NCBI GenBank assembly: GCA_036742455.1
Contig: DAINQU010000017.1
Coordinates: 1-64,000 of the forward strand
Source: CAIKZZ01 sp036742455
Lineage (GTDB): Bacteria; Pseudomonadota; Gammaproteobacteria; Steroidobacterales; Steroidobacteraceae
Direction of reading: 5' to 3'
Length of the DNA: 64,000 bases
Part shown: piece after piece, positions 25,894-34,248 of the stretch
Layout of the letters: every line of letters begins with the position of its first letter
How positions within the stretch are numbered: position 1 is the stretch's first letter
The notes under the pieces: generated by a model
The model's database searches: none
Seen by the model: only the letters and a program-made list of their open reading frames with translations
What the model was told of the DNA's origin: nothing
Program-made: the position numbers and the translations under genes

Positions 25894-27861
25894 TTACGGC
25901 ATCAGGATCTTGCGCAAAAACGCGTCACTTCGCCGCAGCAGGTCCGTGCGCGCGGTGCTGTCGTCCAGGGCATGGTCAAGCCCCGGATAGACAACGAGCT
26001 CGTGGGGCACGGCGGCAGCCGTGAGCGCCCGATCCATTTTTCGTGATTGTTCGATATCGACGTTGCGATCTTCGTCGCCGTGAAAAAGGAGCACCGGAAC
26101 GTGTATCTTTCCGGCGTTTAACGCCGGCGACCCCTCGCGAACGTGGGGACCGCTGCCGACGTAGTCACTGACGATATGAAAGTTGGAGTATGGCCGGGAC
26201 TCCTCTTTCAAGAGATCAAGGTCGGTCACCGGTGCTATAGCGACAATCGCCTTGAACACCCCGGAATCGGCGACGGCGCTCTGTAGCGCCGCATATCCGC
26301 CATAGGACCAGCCGACCACAGCGATTCGCGAAGGATCGGCCACACCCGACGCAGCGAGCCACTTCGCGCCGTCAATAATGTCGCCGATCGCCACCTGCCA
26401 CGACTGGAACCCGTTCTTCTGAAACCATCCGTCACCGTAGCCGGATGAACCACGGAAGTTCGGCTGTAACACCGCATAGCCCTGATGCGCGTAGAACTGC
26501 GCGAGCCAATCAAAGCCCCAAACATCCCTAGCCGCAGGCCCGCCGTGCGGCATCACAATGGCGGGCAGTCCTTTGGCGTCTTCATGACCCGGCGGGAGCG
26601 TGAGATAGCCTGGGATCTGTGTACCGTCGTGAGCCGGGAATTGGATCGGGCGCATGGGCGACAGCGCGACTCCTTCGAGGGGCGTGCGCGCCACGAGGAA
26701 AGTTTCCAACTTACGGGCGTCCCGATCGAACAAATAGTAGACGCCCGGATCTTGGTCGGAACCGGCATAGAGCAACAATTTGCGTTCATCGAGCGATGCA
26801 TCCACCGGTTGCACCGCGTGTCCGCCGGCAATGGCCTTGGCCAACTTCGCCATCAAGGCCTTGAGGTCAGCATCCGTGTATTCGGTGCGCACGTAGTCGT
26901 CTGCATAGCGAACGCCGACAACCCGTTGGCGGTAACCAAACCGCGCAAAACCCGCAACATCAACGCCGTCGCCGGCGAACAGCACCTCCGACTCACCGGT
27001 CCCGTTCAACGGCATCGAGACGGCGGCGAGGTAACCGTTGCGTGGCGCCAATCCGTAAACCCGTTCACCGACCACCGCGAGCGGTTCAAAGCCCGTTCGG
27101 GTCAATGGATTCCATTGGGAGAGCGACTCCCACTTACCCCGTGCCCCGCGACGAAAGAGATAGTCCGTCTCCGGGCTGTCGTACCCGGCTTGGCGCGGAC
27201 CGCGGACCGCCATCACGCGTACGGTACCGCTGCCGTCCGGAAAATAGGCCTCCGCCAGAGGATTCGGGACCTCGACCGTCACCGCATCGCCGGTCCGTGT
27301 ATTCACTCGATCCACGCGCAGTCCGGACTGAGCGCTCGTGGTCGCGATTCGCGTCCCCAGGTGATCGTCTGGCACCGTGAGGCGCTCCATCAGCACAGAC
27401 CCACTCTCGGGTATACGCTCAAGAATCGAGCCACCGTAGGCGAGGTTGCCGTAACTGTGATCGTTCACCCGATCACTCAACAACCGCAGATTCTTACCGT
27501 CAGCATCCACCGCCACTTCGCGCGTAAAATACGACAGGTATTCCACCGTTCGCAGGTAGCCGACCAGCGTGCAGGCCAGCCGATCGTTCGCCACCCACTC
27601 ACAGTGCGACAAACGCTCTCCCTTGCCGTCCGCCAATAACGCCGGTACCGCTTTCGCGCCGGACTCCAATGAGAGCGTGTAAAGCGTGTCCCCTTGCGTG
27701 CCCGACGGGGCGAGGTAGGCCACGCTGCGTCCGTCTGGGGAGAGATGCAAGTTTCGGACGTTCTCACGTGCACCGAATGCGACGGCTGCATCCCATTCCG
27801 CCGCCCCTGCGGTGGCACCGCACAATGCCCAAGCCATCAACCCTGTCCATAGGATTTTCAT
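25894..27861 (-). CDS. Exported S9 (prolyl oligopeptidase) family peptidase
   Basis: A 655-residue secreted serine peptidase. Signal peptide about 1-20 (AGA-A). Residues 25-400 make the beta-propeller region that limits access to peptides. The C-terminal alpha/beta hydrolase domain has the triad Ser in GWSYGGYAA, Asp in HGDEDRNVD and His in GLDHALDD. It should cut short peptides in the periplasm, like DPP4 or acylaminoacyl peptidases. ATG 27861 follows AAGGGGGG closely; a GTG six codons earlier is less likely. A lipocalin gene is divergent, 68 bases away. Confidence 0.92.
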   Translation of the reverse strand: MKILWTGLMAWALCGATAGAAEWDAAVAFGARENVRNLHLSPDGRSVAYLAPSGTQGDTLYTLSLESGAKAVPALLADGKGERLSHCEWVANDRLACTLVGYLRTVEYLSYFTREVAVDADGKNLRLLSDRVNDHSYGNLAYGGSILERIPESGSVLMERLTVPDDHLGTRIATTSAQSGLRVDRVNTRTGDAVTVEVPNPLAEAYFPDGSGTVRVMAVRGPRQAGYDSPETDYLFRRGARGKWESLSQWNPLTRTGFEPLAVVGERVYGLAPRNGYLAAVSMPLNGTGESEVLFAGDGVDVAGFARFGYRQRVVGVRYADDYVRTEYTDADLKALMAKLAKAIAGGHAVQPVDASLDERKLLLYAGSDQDPGVYYLFDRDARKLETFLVARTPLEGVALSPMRPIQFPAHDGTQIPGYLTLPPGHEDAKGLPAIVMPHGGPAARDVWGFDWLAQFYAHQGYAVLQPNFRGSSGYGDGWFQKNGFQSWQVAIGDIIDGAKWLAASGVADPSRIAVVGWSYGGYAALQSAVADSGVFKAIVAIAPVTDLDLLKEESRPYSNFHIVSDYVGSGPHVREGSPALNAGKIHVPVLLFHGDEDRNVDIEQSRKMDRALTAAAVPHELVVYPGLDHALDDSTARTDLLRRSDAFLRKILMP

Positions 27862-27929
27862 AGAGCCCCCCTTGGCCACTGACCACAGCGCTGGACGGCT
27901 GTAGGCCCTATTGTGCGAGGATAGCGCTT

Positions 27930-28466
27930 ATGCGACTACTCATCATCTGCGCCCTGTCCCTCTTGTCCGTTGGCCTCGCCTGCGGGGCAACGCCACCGTT
28001 GACGCCTGTCGCTCGCCTTGACCTCAATCGCTACGCGGGTGTCTGGTACGAAATCGCCAAATACCCCAACCGGTATCAGGCCATCTGCGCAGGGGAAACG
28101 ACAGCGACCTACCGATTGACCGGTGAGAGCGTCTCGGTCTTGAACCGTTGTCGACGCACCGATGGCTCGATGACCGAAGTGACGGGTACGGCACGGCGCG
28201 TTGGCGGGCCAAATTCGGCCGTTCTGGAAGTCCGCTTCGCACCGAACTGGCTGGCGTGGCTGCCCGCCGTGTGGGCGCCGTATTGGGTGTTCGACATCGA
28301 CCCGGACTACACCCTCGCTGCTGTCGGCCAGCCCGGGCGAGAATACTTGTGGGTCCTGTCCCGGACGCCGCACGTCGAACCGGCGCGCTACGCCGCCTTA
28401 CTGGGGCGCATCGCAGCGGCCGGGTATGACGTTGGACGTCTGGAGCTGACGCCGCAGACGCCCTAA
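27930..28466 (+). CDS. blc: Bacterial lipocalin (Blc-like)
   Basis: A 178-residue lipocalin with a signal peptide. The first structural motif NRYAGVWYEIAKYPNRYQ has the invariant Gly-x-Trp. The later YWVFDIDPDYTLAAVGQP and EYLWVLSRTP strands are those of Blc/ApoD-type proteins. These bind fatty acids or lysophospholipids. Gly-Leu-Ala-Cys at the end of the signal is not a canonical lipobox, so whether it is a lipoprotein (as E. coli Blc is) or soluble is uncertain. Two further cysteines could form a disulfide. Confidence 0.9.
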   Translation: MRLLIICALSLLSVGLACGATPPLTPVARLDLNRYAGVWYEIAKYPNRYQAICAGETTATYRLTGESVSVLNRCRRTDGSMTEVTGTARRVGGPNSAVLEVRFAPNWLAWLPAVWAPYWVFDIDPDYTLAAVGQPGREYLWVLSRTPHVEPARYAALLGRIAAAGYDVGRLELTPQTP

Positions 28467-28470
28467 CGGT

Positions 28471-30480
28471 TCAATGCGGTTTCGCCTGATAAACCGCTTT
28501 GCCCTGGAACCAGGTCGATAGCACCCGCGTCTTCTCAATCGCTTCGGGTCGTCCGGTCGCCGCCAGTTGCACGGGGTCGCGATCGATGACGAGGAAATCG
28601 GCGGACTTGCCGGCCTCGAGCGACCCGGCGACCGCATCAATACCGAGCCACCGCGCGCCGTTGATCGTATAGGCCCGTAACGCGTCATCGATACCGATCG
28701 CCTGCTGTGGATTGAGGGCAGGCTCGCCGGGAATCCGTCGTGTCAGCGCCCGAGAGATATTGAAGAACGGGCGTGGATCGCGCGTCTCCACCGGCGCGTC
28801 CGACCCGGCGGCGACGACGGCCCCCGCTTCCAGCGTAGCCCGAACCGGATACGTATTCGATTCGTAGTAACTGCCCGGGACGTGCAGCGATTCATACCGA
28901 TTGCCCGTCACTTTTTGCAGGAACGGGATCAGGGTGAGGTCGTAGTCCTGATCGACGTTTGCCCACGCATAGGTGTAGGCGATGTAGAGGTGATCGCGAC
29001 CAATGCGGGCGATGTCGTCGGGGTGCGCTAACTGCACGTGCGCCAACCCGTCATGGGTGTTCGTGTTGCCATCCACGGCGCGGGCCGCCTCAATCGCATC
29101 AACCGCGGTGCGTACCGCACGGTCACCAATCGCGTGGATATGCAGGTTGAAACCCGCGGTGTGAAAGTGCCGCGCGAAATCGAGCATGACATCGCGCTCA
29201 TGCTGCAATTGACCCCGTGATACGACGCACTGCGTCGGGTGATAGCCGTGAGCCGCTCGAAAGGCTGCCACGTCGGTGTCGCTCGGTGGCGCAGACCGTG
29301 CCCGTTCGGCCACGCATTCGGGGCTGTCGGTGTCCACGTACCCGGTCACAGTCACTCGGCCCGACGCATCGAGGCCGAAGCGCGGCTGCAAGAGCGGCTC
29401 CAGAACGGCACCGTTGGGCAGCGTCGGTGGATCGGCGAGCGGATTGCCCTCGAGAACGCCATCGGCGAATATTTTGACGGTATCGGCCTTGATGAGCGGA
29501 TTACCGGCGAAGTGCGCGCGGATATCCTTGGCTTTCGCAACCATCGTCGCATAGTCCACCGGACCGCCATCGTGCCGAAAGCGTTCGGGATCGTGGAATT
29601 GGGCGAGGTTCGCGCGCAGCGTCATCTTGCCACTGGCCGACAGCGCATCCCAGAAACCCATCCCTTCGGGGTCGGCCATCGCGTCCGTAATTGCAGTGAT
29701 GCCGGCGCGGTTCACGCGCTGCGCCACCCACTCCGGATGCGCCAACACGCGGGCGTATTCCACGTACATCATGCTGTGAGGATTGATGGTGTATCGCGCA
29801 TCTTCATTGACCGCGCCATTGGGTTCACCCTGCGCATCGACGCCAATCAATTTTTGATAACCCTGAAAGTCGGATGCCAGCGTGCGCTTGGAAAGTCCGA
29901 CGGTCTGACCGGCCGCATTTTTCGCGTGCGAAAGCCCTAAGCTGTTGAATGCACTGTGGTGACCATCGTTGCCCAGCAGTTGCACTTCCCGGTCTGTCGA
30001 GGCGAGATCCAACGCAGCGCGCAGCGTGGGGTGCGTGGCGTCCGTCTGATTGCCGGCGACGTAATTCCATTGATGCACGATCAACCGCCCACCCTTGGGC
30101 ACCGGGTAGCGCTTTAAGCAACCCTGCACGAATGCGGTCAGTTGCCTGAGGCTGAGCGGATGGCTGTCCAAATCGCAGACCGGCAAATCCACGATATCCA
30201 GCGGATGCATATGCGCGTCCACAAGGCCCGGCATGACAAAACGACCGTGCAAGGGGATCACCCGCGTGTGGGCTCCAATCGCTTGCTTGGCGTGTGCATC
30301 GTCGCCGACGTAGTCGAGCTTGCCATCGCGGATCACGAGCGCAGTCGCCTCCGCTCCCGTCGCCGTCCAGATGTGTCCGCCATACAACACCGTATCGGCC
30401 GCGGGCGCCGCGACGGCCGCCGTGCTGATCAGGATCGACGTAGCCAGGAGGAGCCGAAGGAGCGCTGATTTCACAGGCAT
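28471..30480 (-). CDS. Exported amidohydrolase, YtcJ-like
   Basis: A 669-residue metal-dependent hydrolase with a signal peptide (cleavage near VAA-P). GRFVMPGLVDAHMHP carries the first metal His pair. HIHAIGDRAVRTAVDA has the later His residues and GSDAPVE the catalytic Asp. These are marks of the amidohydrolase_3/YtcJ group, which cleaves N-acyl, amide or cyclic-imide bonds. ATG 30480 directly starts the signal peptide. It is divergent from a TonB-receptor gene, so the pair may take up and process one compound class in the envelope. Confidence 0.88.
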   Translation of the reverse strand: MPVKSALLRLLLATSILISTAAVAAPAADTVLYGGHIWTATGAEATALVIRDGKLDYVGDDAHAKQAIGAHTRVIPLHGRFVMPGLVDAHMHPLDIVDLPVCDLDSHPLSLRQLTAFVQGCLKRYPVPKGGRLIVHQWNYVAGNQTDATHPTLRAALDLASTDREVQLLGNDGHHSAFNSLGLSHAKNAAGQTVGLSKRTLASDFQGYQKLIGVDAQGEPNGAVNEDARYTINPHSMMYVEYARVLAHPEWVAQRVNRAGITAITDAMADPEGMGFWDALSASGKMTLRANLAQFHDPERFRHDGGPVDYATMVAKAKDIRAHFAGNPLIKADTVKIFADGVLEGNPLADPPTLPNGAVLEPLLQPRFGLDASGRVTVTGYVDTDSPECVAERARSAPPSDTDVAAFRAAHGYHPTQCVVSRGQLQHERDVMLDFARHFHTAGFNLHIHAIGDRAVRTAVDAIEAARAVDGNTNTHDGLAHVQLAHPDDIARIGRDHLYIAYTYAWANVDQDYDLTLIPFLQKVTGNRYESLHVPGSYYESNTYPVRATLEAGAVVAAGSDAPVETRDPRPFFNISRALTRRIPGEPALNPQQAIGIDDALRAYTINGARWLGIDAVAGSLEAGKSADFLVIDRDPVQLAATGRPEAIEKTRVLSTWFQGKAVYQAKPH

Positions 30481-30501
30481 TTTGGGTTTTCCGGATGACA
30501 A

Positions 30502-30690
30502 TCTGTTCGCGATTCTGACCGCTTACCCGTGCGGCCGCTAGTGATGGGTGCGAAGTTCTCCGACTTGCGGTAAGTTTGCGACTCTGCCACTGAGCAGACG
30601 AGGAAAGGCACACCACGAAGTGTGCCCCCGAGGGGGACGTTTTTGAGCGCCATCGCGGCCGCTCGCTAGTTATCGATACGAGGAGTTTCC
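30502..30690 (+). promoter_or_regulatory. Structured leader upstream of TonB receptor (2)
   Basis: This gap of about 190 bp holds several hairpins: TCTGC/GCAGA near 30583-30598; GGCACAC-cacgaa-GTGTGCC at 30607-30626; and CCCCC-GA-GGGGG at 30625-30636, followed by ACG and TTTTT (30640-30644). The last two share bases 30625-30626, so they exclude each other, as in an attenuator. Two GCGGCCGC octamers (30531-30538, 30655-30662) flank the region. GAGGAG precedes the receptor ATG. No known riboswitch consensus was recognised. Confidence 0.4.
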
Positions 30691-33075
30691 ATGACCCACC
30701 TGACCCTGCGCGCGACTATCGCGACCTTACTTGCGGCTTCGGCCGTGCCTGCTTTCGCTGCCGATGCCGAAAAAGGCGTCTCCGCCGGTCTGGACGAGGT
30801 CGTCGTTACGGCGACGCGCCGTGAGGAACGCCTCATGGACGTCCCCATGAGTGTCCAGGCCTTCAGTCAGGAAAAGCTCGACTCACAGGGCGTGAAGAAC
30901 GTGGACGACCTGACGCGGGTATCGCCGGGCGTGACGTTCTTACGCAATGGCATGGGCTCGGCGGGCAACTACAACGATGAAGGCTCTGATATTTCGATCC
31001 GCGGCATCGACTCCTCGGCCGGCGCATCGACCACCGGCATCTACATTGACGAAACGCCGATCCAAGGCCGCCACCTGAACTTCGGCACGCTGAACGCGTT
31101 CCCGGCGTTGTTCGATTTGGAGCGCGTTGAGGTCCTCAAGGGCCCACAGGGCACCCTGTTCGGCTCGGGGTCGGAAGGCGGCGCAATCCGCTTCATCACG
31201 CCGGAACCGAATCTGCACGAATACCAGGGCTACGCGCGCGCGGAAGTCGGTTCGATCGACCACGGCGGCACGAATTACGAAGCCGGTGTGGCCGTCGGCG
31301 GCCCGATCATTGACGGCACCCTCGGCTTCCGCATCAGCGCTTCGGTGCGTGAGGACGGCGGCTGGGTCAACCGTGTCACCTACACGCCGCCCTCGAGCAC
31401 GACCGGCAGCTATGGCGAGACCGTGTACAACGGCGCCCCAACGGTCAATCAGGTCGTTGAGAAGAACGCCAACTGGCACGACACGCAAACGTTCCGGGCG
31501 GCTTTGAAGTGGCAGCCGAACGAGAATCTGACGATCTCGCCGTCGATTTTCGTGCAGACGCTGCACATCAATGACTCGGGCGCGTACTGGGAAAACCTGT
31601 CTGACCCGTCGAGCTCCGTCTATAACAACGGCAACGCGCAGCGTAATCCGAGCACGGACCCGTTCTGGGTGGCGGGCCTGAAGATCAATTGGCACAACGC
31701 CGACGTGGATGTCGTATCAAACACGTCGTACTACTCGCGTTCGCAGCATTCGGTGTCTGATTACACGCAGTGGTACAACACGGTCTTCACCTACGACCAG
31801 TACAACCGCAGCCCGAACTCTGCTCCGTTCACCGATCGTCAGAAGAATTTCAATCAAGAAATTCGCGTCTCGTCGATTGATTCCAACGCCGCATTGACGT
31901 GGACGGCGGGTGCGTATTACACGCACAGCTATGAAAATTCATCGGAATACGTGATCTCGACCTACGGCGGCGCGGGACTTCCCAATAACTACGTCTACCT
32001 GCAGCCGGAATTCAGCATGTTGGACGAACAGTACGCGCTGTTCGGCGAAGCGAACTGGAAGTTCACCGACACCCTGAAGTTGACCGTCGGCCTGCGTTAT
32101 TCCCACATGACCTACTCGGGTCTCGTGAATGAGACGGAACAAGGCACGTTCGCACCGGCAGGATCGCCGAACGGGGTGTTCAGCGTGATTACGCCGGCCT
32201 CGGGCAGCGCCTCGCCGGTCACGCCGCGCATCGTCCTGAACTACCAGCCGAATCACGACACCCTGTACTACGCGAGCGCAGCAGAAGGCTTCCGTCCCGG
32301 TGGTATTAATTCGCAGTTGCCTCAGAACTGCTACCCGAGCGGTATTGATGCCGCTAGCGCTGCGAAGCCTTACGACTCGGACTCGCTGTGGCAATACGAG
32401 TTGGGCACCAAGCAGACGGGTCTTGATAACCACCTCACCGTCAGCGGCGCGGTGTACTACATCAAGTGGAAGAACATTCAGCAGTTCGTCTACCTCGCCT
32501 GCGGACTCGGCTTCAACTACAACTTGGGTGAAGTCACGGCACAGGGCGCAGAGCTTGAGCTGTCTTGGAAGGCCAATGACAACTTAACGCTGGGCTTCAC
32601 CGCGGCGTACACCAGTTCGAAGTTCGAAACGCCGATCGTCCTCGGCAATGCCTCGCCACCGGACCAGTTGGTTGCCGCCGGCGATCACTTGCCGGCGTCG
32701 CCGTGGAACATCCAAGTGTCGGGTGAATACATCTGGCGCAACGTGGAGAAGAAGCCGTACGTACGCCTGGATTACCAGTACGCTGCCGCTCAGACTACGT
32801 TGGTCCCGGGTCAAGACCCCGCCAACGTGCCGAACGCCGATCCGACGCTGCCGGGTCTGCCGACGATCAACATGTTGAATCTCCGCGCCGGCGTTCGCTT
32901 CGGTGGATACGACATTTCGGGGTTCATCTCAAACGCGACGAACTTCCACAGCCCGATGTTTGTGTCGCGTGACTTCGTGGGCACCAACTACGGTCTCGCG
33001 AACTTCGACACCAACTACTTCGCCCGCGGCGTGGCGCCGCGCACCATCGGTGCGTCGGTGACCTACCGCTTCTGA
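30691..33075 (+). CDS. TonB-dependent outer-membrane receptor (2)
   Basis: A 794-residue receptor with signal peptide (1-23, AFA-A) and TonB box LDEVVVTATRREE. The plug domain (about 40-180) has ISIRGIDSSAG, IEVLKGPQGTLFGSGSEGGAI-type sequence and TPEPN, followed by a beta barrel ending GASVTYRF. The final Phe is the usual outer-membrane assembly signal. The plug style (DVPMSVQAFS) is common in large families of receptors for diverse small molecules, so the substrate is unknown. It faces the exported amidohydrolase gene across a structured leader and ends at a 10-bp hairpin. Confidence 0.94.
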   Translation: MTHLTLRATIATLLAASAVPAFAADAEKGVSAGLDEVVVTATRREERLMDVPMSVQAFSQEKLDSQGVKNVDDLTRVSPGVTFLRNGMGSAGNYNDEGSDISIRGIDSSAGASTTGIYIDETPIQGRHLNFGTLNAFPALFDLERVEVLKGPQGTLFGSGSEGGAIRFITPEPNLHEYQGYARAEVGSIDHGGTNYEAGVAVGGPIIDGTLGFRISASVREDGGWVNRVTYTPPSSTTGSYGETVYNGAPTVNQVVEKNANWHDTQTFRAALKWQPNENLTISPSIFVQTLHINDSGAYWENLSDPSSSVYNNGNAQRNPSTDPFWVAGLKINWHNADVDVVSNTSYYSRSQHSVSDYTQWYNTVFTYDQYNRSPNSAPFTDRQKNFNQEIRVSSIDSNAALTWTAGAYYTHSYENSSEYVISTYGGAGLPNNYVYLQPEFSMLDEQYALFGEANWKFTDTLKLTVGLRYSHMTYSGLVNETEQGTFAPAGSPNGVFSVITPASGSASPVTPRIVLNYQPNHDTLYYASAAEGFRPGGINSQLPQNCYPSGIDAASAAKPYDSDSLWQYELGTKQTGLDNHLTVSGAVYYIKWKNIQQFVYLACGLGFNYNLGEVTAQGAELELSWKANDNLTLGFTAAYTSSKFETPIVLGNASPPDQLVAAGDHLPASPWNIQVSGEYIWRNVEKKPYVRLDYQYAAAQTTLVPGQDPANVPNADPTLPGLPTINMLNLRAGVRFGGYDISGFISNATNFHSPMFVSRDFVGTNYGLANFDTNYFARGVAPRTIGASVTYRF

Positions 33076-33085
33076 TGCAGGAGCT

Positions 33086-33110
33086 CCCGGCGGTCGTTCT
33101 GACCGCCGGG
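33086..33110 (+). terminator. Hairpin after TonB receptor (2)
   Basis: CCCGGCGGTC, loop GTTCT, GACCGCCGGG: a 10-bp perfect stem 11 bases after the receptor stop, followed by ATACTTT. Its 3' arm ends eight bases before the next gene's ATG, so it may both stop transcription and mask that gene's ribosome site. Confidence 0.7.
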
Positions 33111-33117
33111 ATACTTT

Positions 33118-34233
33118 ATGGCGCATAACACCGGTCTGGTTTGTCACGAACGCTACTTCTGGCATGACGCTGGCAGTGGCGCCGGCTTCTCCGAGGTCAA
33201 TCCGTACGCGCAGCCGGATCGGCACCCCGAGTCGCCGGATTCGAAGCGACGTTTCCTCGCCCTGCTCGAAGTGAGTGGACTGGCGGACGAGCTCACACGC
33301 ATCGCTCCTCGCTTAGCAACGCCGACGGAACTGCAGTATTTCCACACGCCCGCGTACATCGACCGTGTCGCCGCTATTTCCGCCGCCGGCGGCGGTGTGA
33401 TTGGCGATAGCGCCACGATTGGCCCCGGCAGCTTCGATATTGCCCGCCTCTCTGCAGGCGGCTGCATCGCGGCGGTGGATGCCGTGGTCACCGGTCAGGT
33501 GCGCAACGCCTACGCGTTGGTGAGGCCCCCAGGACACCATGCGGAGTCGGATCAGGGCCGAGGCTACTGCGTATTCGGCAACGCCGTAATCGCCATCCGT
33601 CACGCCCAACGCGCCCTTGGCGTCGGCCGCGTTGCGGTCGTGGACTGGGACGTCCATCACGGGAATGGGACGGAAACAGCCTTCCTGGAAGATCCCTCTG
33701 TCCTGACCATTTCGATCCATCAAGATCGCCACTACCCCACCGATCGCGGCCAGTTGAGCGAAACGGGCCAGGGCGCTGGGGCGCATACCAATCTCAATAT
33801 CCCCCTTCCGGCCGGTAGCGGACACGGCGCTTACCTAGCCGCGTTCGATCAAGCGGTGCTCCCCGCCCTGCTGCGCTTTCAGCCGGAGCTGATCGTGATC
33901 ACCTCAGGGCTCGACGCGAGCGCAATGGATCCGCTCGGTCGGATGATGTGCACGAGCGCAACCTATCGTGAAATGACGCAGCGCCTGATGGCCGTGGCCG
34001 ATGCATGCTGCGAAGGACGCATCGTGGCAACGCACGAAGGCGGCTACTCCAATGCCTATGTGCCGTTCTGCGGACTTGCCGTCCTCGAAGCGCTGTCGGG
34101 GCGTCGCAGCGCAGCGACCGATCCGTATCTCGAGGAACTCATGAGCATGGCCGGCCACGACGTGCTGCCGCATCAGCAGTCTGTCATCGATGCGGCCGCC
34201 GCCTTGGTGTCGGAGATTCCAGCGGGGCGCTAA
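33118..34233 (+). CDS. HDAC-family deacetylase (acetylpolyamine amidohydrolase type)
   Basis: A 371-residue class II histone-deacetylase-like zinc enzyme. Catalytic His140-His141 are in RPPGHHAES, metal ligands Asp178 and His180 in DWDVHHGNG, and Asp266 in SGLDASAMDPLG. EGGYSN supplies the transition-state Tyr. In bacteria such proteins deacetylate acetylpolyamines, acetoin-related proteins or small acyl-amides. The only ribosome-site candidate (GGGA) is at the edge of the upstream hairpin. It is convergent with the permease-amidase-PPOX operon, and the stop codon sits in a terminator loop. Confidence 0.92.
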   Translation: MAHNTGLVCHERYFWHDAGSGAGFSEVNPYAQPDRHPESPDSKRRFLALLEVSGLADELTRIAPRLATPTELQYFHTPAYIDRVAAISAAGGGVIGDSATIGPGSFDIARLSAGGCIAAVDAVVTGQVRNAYALVRPPGHHAESDQGRGYCVFGNAVIAIRHAQRALGVGRVAVVDWDVHHGNGTETAFLEDPSVLTISIHQDRHYPTDRGQLSETGQGAGAHTNLNIPLPAGSGHGAYLAAFDQAVLPALLRFQPELIVITSGLDASAMDPLGRMMCTSATYREMTQRLMAVADACCEGRIVATHEGGYSNAYVPFCGLAVLEALSGRRSAATDPYLEELMSMAGHDVLPHQQSVIDAAAALVSEIPAGR

Positions 34234-34243
34234 CGCGCCCCGC
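34222..34243. terminator. Convergent hairpin with stop codon in the loop
   Basis: GCGGGGCGC, loop TAAC, GCGCCCCGC: a 9-bp perfect stem. The loop contains the TAA stop (34231-34233) of the deacetylase gene, and the permease stop is at 34249. It can act on both strands. Confidence 0.65.
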
Positions 34244-34248
34244 CCACT

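Noticed and set aside
30595..30644. mini-ykkC (guanidine-II) riboswitch in the receptor leader
   Set aside because: One loop contains ACGA, but it is closed by a C-A mismatch, the second loop lacks ACGR, and the downstream gene does not fit.
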